A stretch of DNA of 15,852 nt from Spirochaetia bacterium (GTDB lineage: Bacteria > Spirochaetota > Spirochaetia > Treponematales > Breznakiellaceae). A program made the translations under genes and the position numbers. Every line of letters begins with the position of its first letter. The first letter of the stretch is position 1. The stretch spans positions 1 through 15,852 of the forward strand of contig BOBG01000046.1 of NCBI GenBank assembly GCA_026002265.1, in the 5' to 3' direction. The notes under the pieces are model-generated. The model had not been told where the DNA came from and searched no databases. It was given only the letters and a program-made list of their open reading frames with translations. Positions 13,363-15,852 of this stretch are shown here, piece by piece.

Positions 13363-13509
13363 GTGAAAGGATTATCGATAATAAACCAAATTGAAAACGC
13401 TAAATACGAGTGTTCATCAGTCAACATTCCGGGATATGCAAGCAGTTTTAGTGTTTGGCTAGGAAATGAAGAATATTTCAAGTTTAGCGATAATTTAATC
13501 TCTGGTTAA
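13363..13509 (+). CDS. Small ORF preceding the TIR-methyltransferase gene
   Basis: A 48-codon frame with a GTG start (VKGLSIINQIENAKYECSSV, then NIPGYASSFSVWLGNEEYFK, then FSDNLISG). It ends 15 nt before the GTG of the TIR-methyltransferase gene, and that gene's ribosome binding site directly follows its stop, so the two would be cotranscribed. Composition (aromatic and polar, no low-complexity) looks protein-like, but the start lacks a good ribosome binding site; the frame may instead be the tail of a longer gene. It could be a small partner or regulator of the TIR protein, or a remnant; the family is not recognised. Confidence 0.4.
   Translation: MKGLSIINQIENAKYECSSVNIPGYASSFSVWLGNEEYFKFSDNLISG
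13377..13395 (+). repeat. 19-bp repeat R2, upstream copy
   Basis: GATAATAAACCAAATTGAA, matching 14912-14930 at 18 of 19 bases. It lies inside the 48-codon ORF that precedes the TIR-methyltransferase gene. Confidence 0.85.
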
Positions 13510-13511
13510 TT

Positions 13512-13518
13512 AAGGAGG
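13512..13518 (+). promoter_or_regulatory. Ribosome binding site of the TIR-methyltransferase gene
   Basis: AAGGAGG, 6 nt before GTG 13525. It supports the non-ATG start; no ATG lies at suitable distance. Confidence 0.85.
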
Positions 13519-13524
13519 TTAGCG

Positions 13525-14892
13525 GTGGACAAGGTATATGGTGCATTCATATCATTCAAAAATAGCGGAAATGACAGCAAGCCCACTGAGGACAGAGAGA
13601 TAGCGAGAAAGCTTTATACTGCGCTCAAGGCTCACGATGTGGAACCTTTCTACAGCAATGTTACCCTCCAAAACCTCGGGGAAGCAGTCTTCAAGAATTC
13701 AATTAATGAAGCTCTCGACAAGGCGGTTGTGCTCATCGTCCTCGGTACACAGCTGTCTTACCTAGAGTCGCCATGGGTCAAATACGAATGGGATAGTTTC
13801 CAAACAGACATTTTGAACGGAGTGAAAAAGAATGCAGTTATCATTACCTACACAAAAAATACCGTACCCACAAAACTCCCGCGAATACTGCGCTCGTATC
13901 AGAATTTTCAAATCGGCATTGATCCATTGAATAAGGTTGTCGAATTTGTCTGCAATTATATTTCCAACAACTCTGGAAAGCCGTCAACTCCTGCCATCAC
14001 AGCCGCGCCTGATCTACATGGAAAGCCAGGGCAGAAGTCCGCGTACAACTCCGATTATGGAAATGAGTTCCAAAGACTCAAGATACAAGCGGAACACACG
14101 CTTGAATCCGACATGAAAGCTATAAGCTACATTAAGGATAAGATTCAGAGGAATGAGCTGACCGTACTGGATGTTGGGGCTGCTTATGGGCTCGTTGCAG
14201 ATAGCCGTTTCGGCAACGATGAACAGGTTCGTTCCATTATTTGCATAGACAATAACAAAAATGTTATTGACCGCGGTAAAGAGATGGTAAAAAATGACAA
14301 AATACACTTTGAAGTGATCGATATTGAAGCAGACGATTTTGAGTGGAACATGGATACACTATTTAGGGAACTTAATCTAGAATCCGTAGATATAATCTAT
14401 TCAGCCCTCACACTCCTCCACCTGAAAGATCCTTTGAAGGCATTACGGCGTTTACGGAAATACTTACGCAAGGACGGCTTTATTCTGGTACGCGGGTCGG
14501 ACGATGGATGCAAGATGGCATACCCTGATGAAAACGGTCTCATGCGGAATATTATTGAACAGTATATGCTTGTAAATGGGGTGTCGGATCGAATGAATGG
14601 CAGGAAAATATACACCCAATTAGTCGATTCAGGGTTCAACGATGTACGTATGTTTAGCGAGATGCATGATCTGAGTGGTTATGACTTTGATCAACGCACC
14701 ACATTGTTTGCGGAAAGCTTCGCCCATCGTATTGATGAATGCCAACTACAATTGGACAAGAACCCTGATGACTTAAATGCCCGCAATGCCTACGACTGGA
14801 TGCGGACAGCACTGGAACTCTTCGAGGACGAATTCCATCAAAAGGATTTTTGGTATGCGGAGTATGATTTTATCGGGGTGGGCCGCAAGTAG
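13525..14892 (+). CDS. TIR domain fused to SAM-dependent methyltransferase
   Basis: A 455-aa two-domain protein. Residues 1-148 are a bacterial TIR domain: VYGAFISFKNSG (4-15), TEDREIARKLYTAL (21-34), PFYSNVTLQNLGEAVF (41-56), VLIVLGTQLSYL (69-80) and SPWVKYEWDSF (82-92), where E88 occupies the catalytic glutamate position of TIR NAD-cleaving enzymes. A proline-rich linker (about 149-172) follows. Residues about 180-455 are a class I methyltransferase: motif I VLDVGAAYG (214-222), ribose-binding acid IICIDNN (D242), FEVIDIEADD (263-271), strand VDIIYSALTLLHL (288-300), and KALRRLRKYLRKDGFILVRG (305-324), followed by a helical C-terminal extension. Motif I reads GAAYG rather than the commoner GCGxG but remains plausible. 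Start is GTG with AAGGAGG 6 nt upstream. TIR domains usually act as effectors; what the methyltransferase senses or modifies is unknown. Intact, and probably soluble. Confidence 0.9.
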   Translation: MDKVYGAFISFKNSGNDSKPTEDREIARKLYTALKAHDVEPFYSNVTLQNLGEAVFKNSINEALDKAVVLIVLGTQLSYLESPWVKYEWDSFQTDILNGVKKNAVIITYTKNTVPTKLPRILRSYQNFQIGIDPLNKVVEFVCNYISNNSGKPSTPAITAAPDLHGKPGQKSAYNSDYGNEFQRLKIQAEHTLESDMKAISYIKDKIQRNELTVLDVGAAYGLVADSRFGNDEQVRSIICIDNNKNVIDRGKEMVKNDKIHFEVIDIEADDFEWNMDTLFRELNLESVDIIYSALTLLHLKDPLKALRRLRKYLRKDGFILVRGSDDGCKMAYPDENGLMRNIIEQYMLVNGVSDRMNGRKIYTQLVDSGFNDVRMFSEMHDLSGYDFDQRTTLFAESFAHRIDECQLQLDKNPDDLNARNAYDWMRTALELFEDEFHQKDFWYAEYDFIGVGRK

Positions 14893-14911
14893 ACAAAGAG
14901 GGCTTACGCAT

Positions 14912-14930
14912 GATAACAAACCAAATTGAA
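14912..14930 (+). repeat. 19-bp repeat R2, downstream copy
   Basis: GATAACAAACCAAATTGAA, one mismatch from 13377-13395. Overlapping the ATG at 14910 it would encode MITNQIE, resembling the MSTNQIEN start of the NTPase-TPR gene at 5222. Confidence 0.85.
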
Positions 14931-14942
14931 GAATGTCAAATG

Positions 14943-14961
14943 CTCGAAATGGTATAACCAT
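14943..14961 (+). repeat. 19-bp repeat R1, downstream copy
   Basis: Exact copy of 13342-13360. R1 and R2 occur in the order R1-R2 before, and R2-R1 after, the TIR-methyltransferase gene, all in the same orientation. Confidence 0.9.
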
Positions 14962-15157
14962 AATACGAATCAAGGATAAGAAATAGCAGTAGCAATTCGA
15001 GCGAAGATGAAGAAATAAGCCCATTGATAGATCGTACTTTTTGCATGATTGCCGGAAGGCTTAAGTTTTTCCCAGTGCTGCTTCTGTTTACACCGTCCGC
15101 ATATCCATGACGAATAAGTTTTAATGGCTATAGTCAAAAAATAAAGGAGATTAAAGT

Positions 15158-15852
15158 ATGCGTTTAAAAGATTTGACAAAACACGAAGGAAGTGTTGAAA
15201 TACAGTGTCACAATATACCGGATGCTGATACAATAGCGTCTGCTTTCGCGGTCTATAAATACTTGAAGAACTCCAACCATGACACAAGAATCATATATTC
15301 TGGCGAGCAGAAGATTACCAAGCCAAACCTGAGGCTAATGATTGATAGATTATCTATCCCGATAGAGTATGTCGAGGATATGCCGAATATAGATACCTTG
15401 CTTTTAGTTGATTGCCAGTATGGGGGCACCAATGTTAAGAGGTTTTCAGCGGATAACATTTATGTTATAGACCATCATATTGAATCAAGGCAGCCCGTAT
15501 TGCCTAATATAATAAGCCTTATTAATAATCAATTAGGCAGTTGCTCGACTATTATTTGGAATATGCTTAATGAGGAGCAGTTTAATTTTGCTGCCCATCC
15601 TGATGTTTCGACAGCTCTTTACTATGGTTTGTTTACTGATACCAGTAGTCTTACAGAAGTTAGTCATCCTTTGGATAGGGATATGCTTGACGATTTAAAT
15701 TTAAAGTCCGACAAATTTATAATAAATGAGCTGAAACATAATAACGTGACGCCATCTGAAATGAAAATTATAGGCGCTGCCATTTCAACGTATCTACACA
15801 ATCCAGATACACGCTATACGATCTTGAGAGCCGATGAATGCGATCCTACTAT
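15158..15852 (+). CDS. DHH-family phosphoesterase (3' end outside window)
   Basis: 231 codons are visible and open to the window end. The N-terminal DHH catalytic domain is recognisable: HNIPDADTIAS (18-28; H18, D22, D24 as metal ligands), LLLVDCQ (D85), VIDHHIES (D105-H106-H107, the signature) and YGLFTDTSS (D161). Family members are Mn-dependent phosphohydrolases such as NrnA-type oligoribonucleases/pAp phosphatases, c-di-AMP or linear dinucleotide hydrolases; a DHHA1 domain would be expected in the missing part. The ATG has AAGGAGA 7 nt upstream (15144-15150). It lies 265 bp after the TIR-methyltransferase gene on the same strand. The substrate cannot be told from sequence; nucleotide-signal or nanoRNA turnover is the family-level expectation. 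Confidence 0.85.
   Translation, partial: MRLKDLTKHEGSVEIQCHNIPDADTIASAFAVYKYLKNSNHDTRIIYSGEQKITKPNLRLMIDRLSIPIEYVEDMPNIDTLLLVDCQYGGTNVKRFSADNIYVIDHHIESRQPVLPNIISLINNQLGSCSTIIWNMLNEEQFNFAAHPDVSTALYYGLFTDTSSLTEVSHPLDRDMLDDLNLKSDKFIINELKHNNVTPSEMKIIGAAISTYLHNPDTRYTILRADECDPT

Larger units (their letters stand above)
14893..15157. other. Intergenic region between TIR-methyltransferase and DHH genes
   Basis: Holds the downstream copies of the two short repeats and a 15-codon frame starting in R2 (ATG at 14910, MITNQIEECQMLEMV). No clear terminator hairpin was seen. The 265-bp gap suggests the DHH gene has its own promoter, which I could not pinpoint. Confidence 0.5.

Noticed and set aside
13047..13481. 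Minus-strand 144-codon frame at the 3' end of the AAA-ATPase_like gene
   Set aside because: It overlaps an intact, well-recognised gene on the other strand and shows no protein-like features.
14970..15287. Minus-strand frame reading WICGRCKQKQHWEKLK
   Set aside because: It overlaps the start of the DHH gene and its ribosome binding site, and a single CxxC is not enough to call a zinc-ribbon gene.

Overview
This 15.9 kb window looks like an accessory, defence-type region of a bacterial chromosome. The mix of families is DUF4062/TIR-like STAND proteins with kinesin-light-chain-type TPRs, an AAA-ATPase_like/PD-(D/E)XK protein, VapBC remnants and IS5-type debris. Together with moderate GC, this is reminiscent of host-associated spirochaetes such as Treponema. 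That taxonomic guess is an inference of low to moderate confidence, because no rRNA or core marker gene is present.

Left two thirds (1-10,040, all on the minus strand): a three-gene module occurs in tandem. In transcription order it is (i) a large DUF4062-NTPase-TPR protein, (ii) a small stand-alone TIR-like/DUF4062-like protein of 172 aa, and (iii) a TIR-like-TPR protein with a duplicated C-terminal domain. The right-hand copy (10,040 to 5,713) has a broken NTPase-TPR gene, an intact 172-aa gene and an intact TIR-like-TPR gene. The left-hand copy (5,222 to 1) has an intact 1522-aa NTPase-TPR gene with 19 TPR units, an intact 172-aa gene, and the first 25 codons of another TIR-like-TPR gene cut by the window edge. 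Bases 1-677 and 8385-9061 are near-identical and indel-free at a distance of 8,384 bp. Between the two copies (5,231-5,636) lies a scrapyard: a 39-codon TrkA N-terminal fragment, a frameshifted remnant of the 172-aa gene, and the first residues of a TIR-like-TPR gene.

Middle (10,041-11,756): a degenerate IS5-family element with clear terminal inverted repeats sits at the end of the broken NTPase gene. To its right are plus-strand remnants: an intact VapB-like antitoxin translationally coupled to a VapC toxin truncated after its first 12 recognisable residues, plus two tiny overlapping ORFs.

Right third (11,757-15,852, plus strand): an AAA-ATPase_like/PD-(D/E)XK nuclease-like protein, a small 48-codon ORF, a TIR domain fused to a class I SAM-dependent methyltransferase, and a DHH-family phosphoesterase that runs off the window. 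The TIR-methyltransferase gene is flanked on both sides by the same two short sequence elements in mirrored order, suggesting a cassette.

Best candidates for undescribed biology are the TIR-methyltransferase fusion with its small upstream ORF and neighbours, and the duplicated three-gene TIR-like/NTPase/TPR module. Neither function can be proved from sequence alone. The defence interpretation rests on family knowledge (TIR NADases, STAND NTPases) and on the accessory context.
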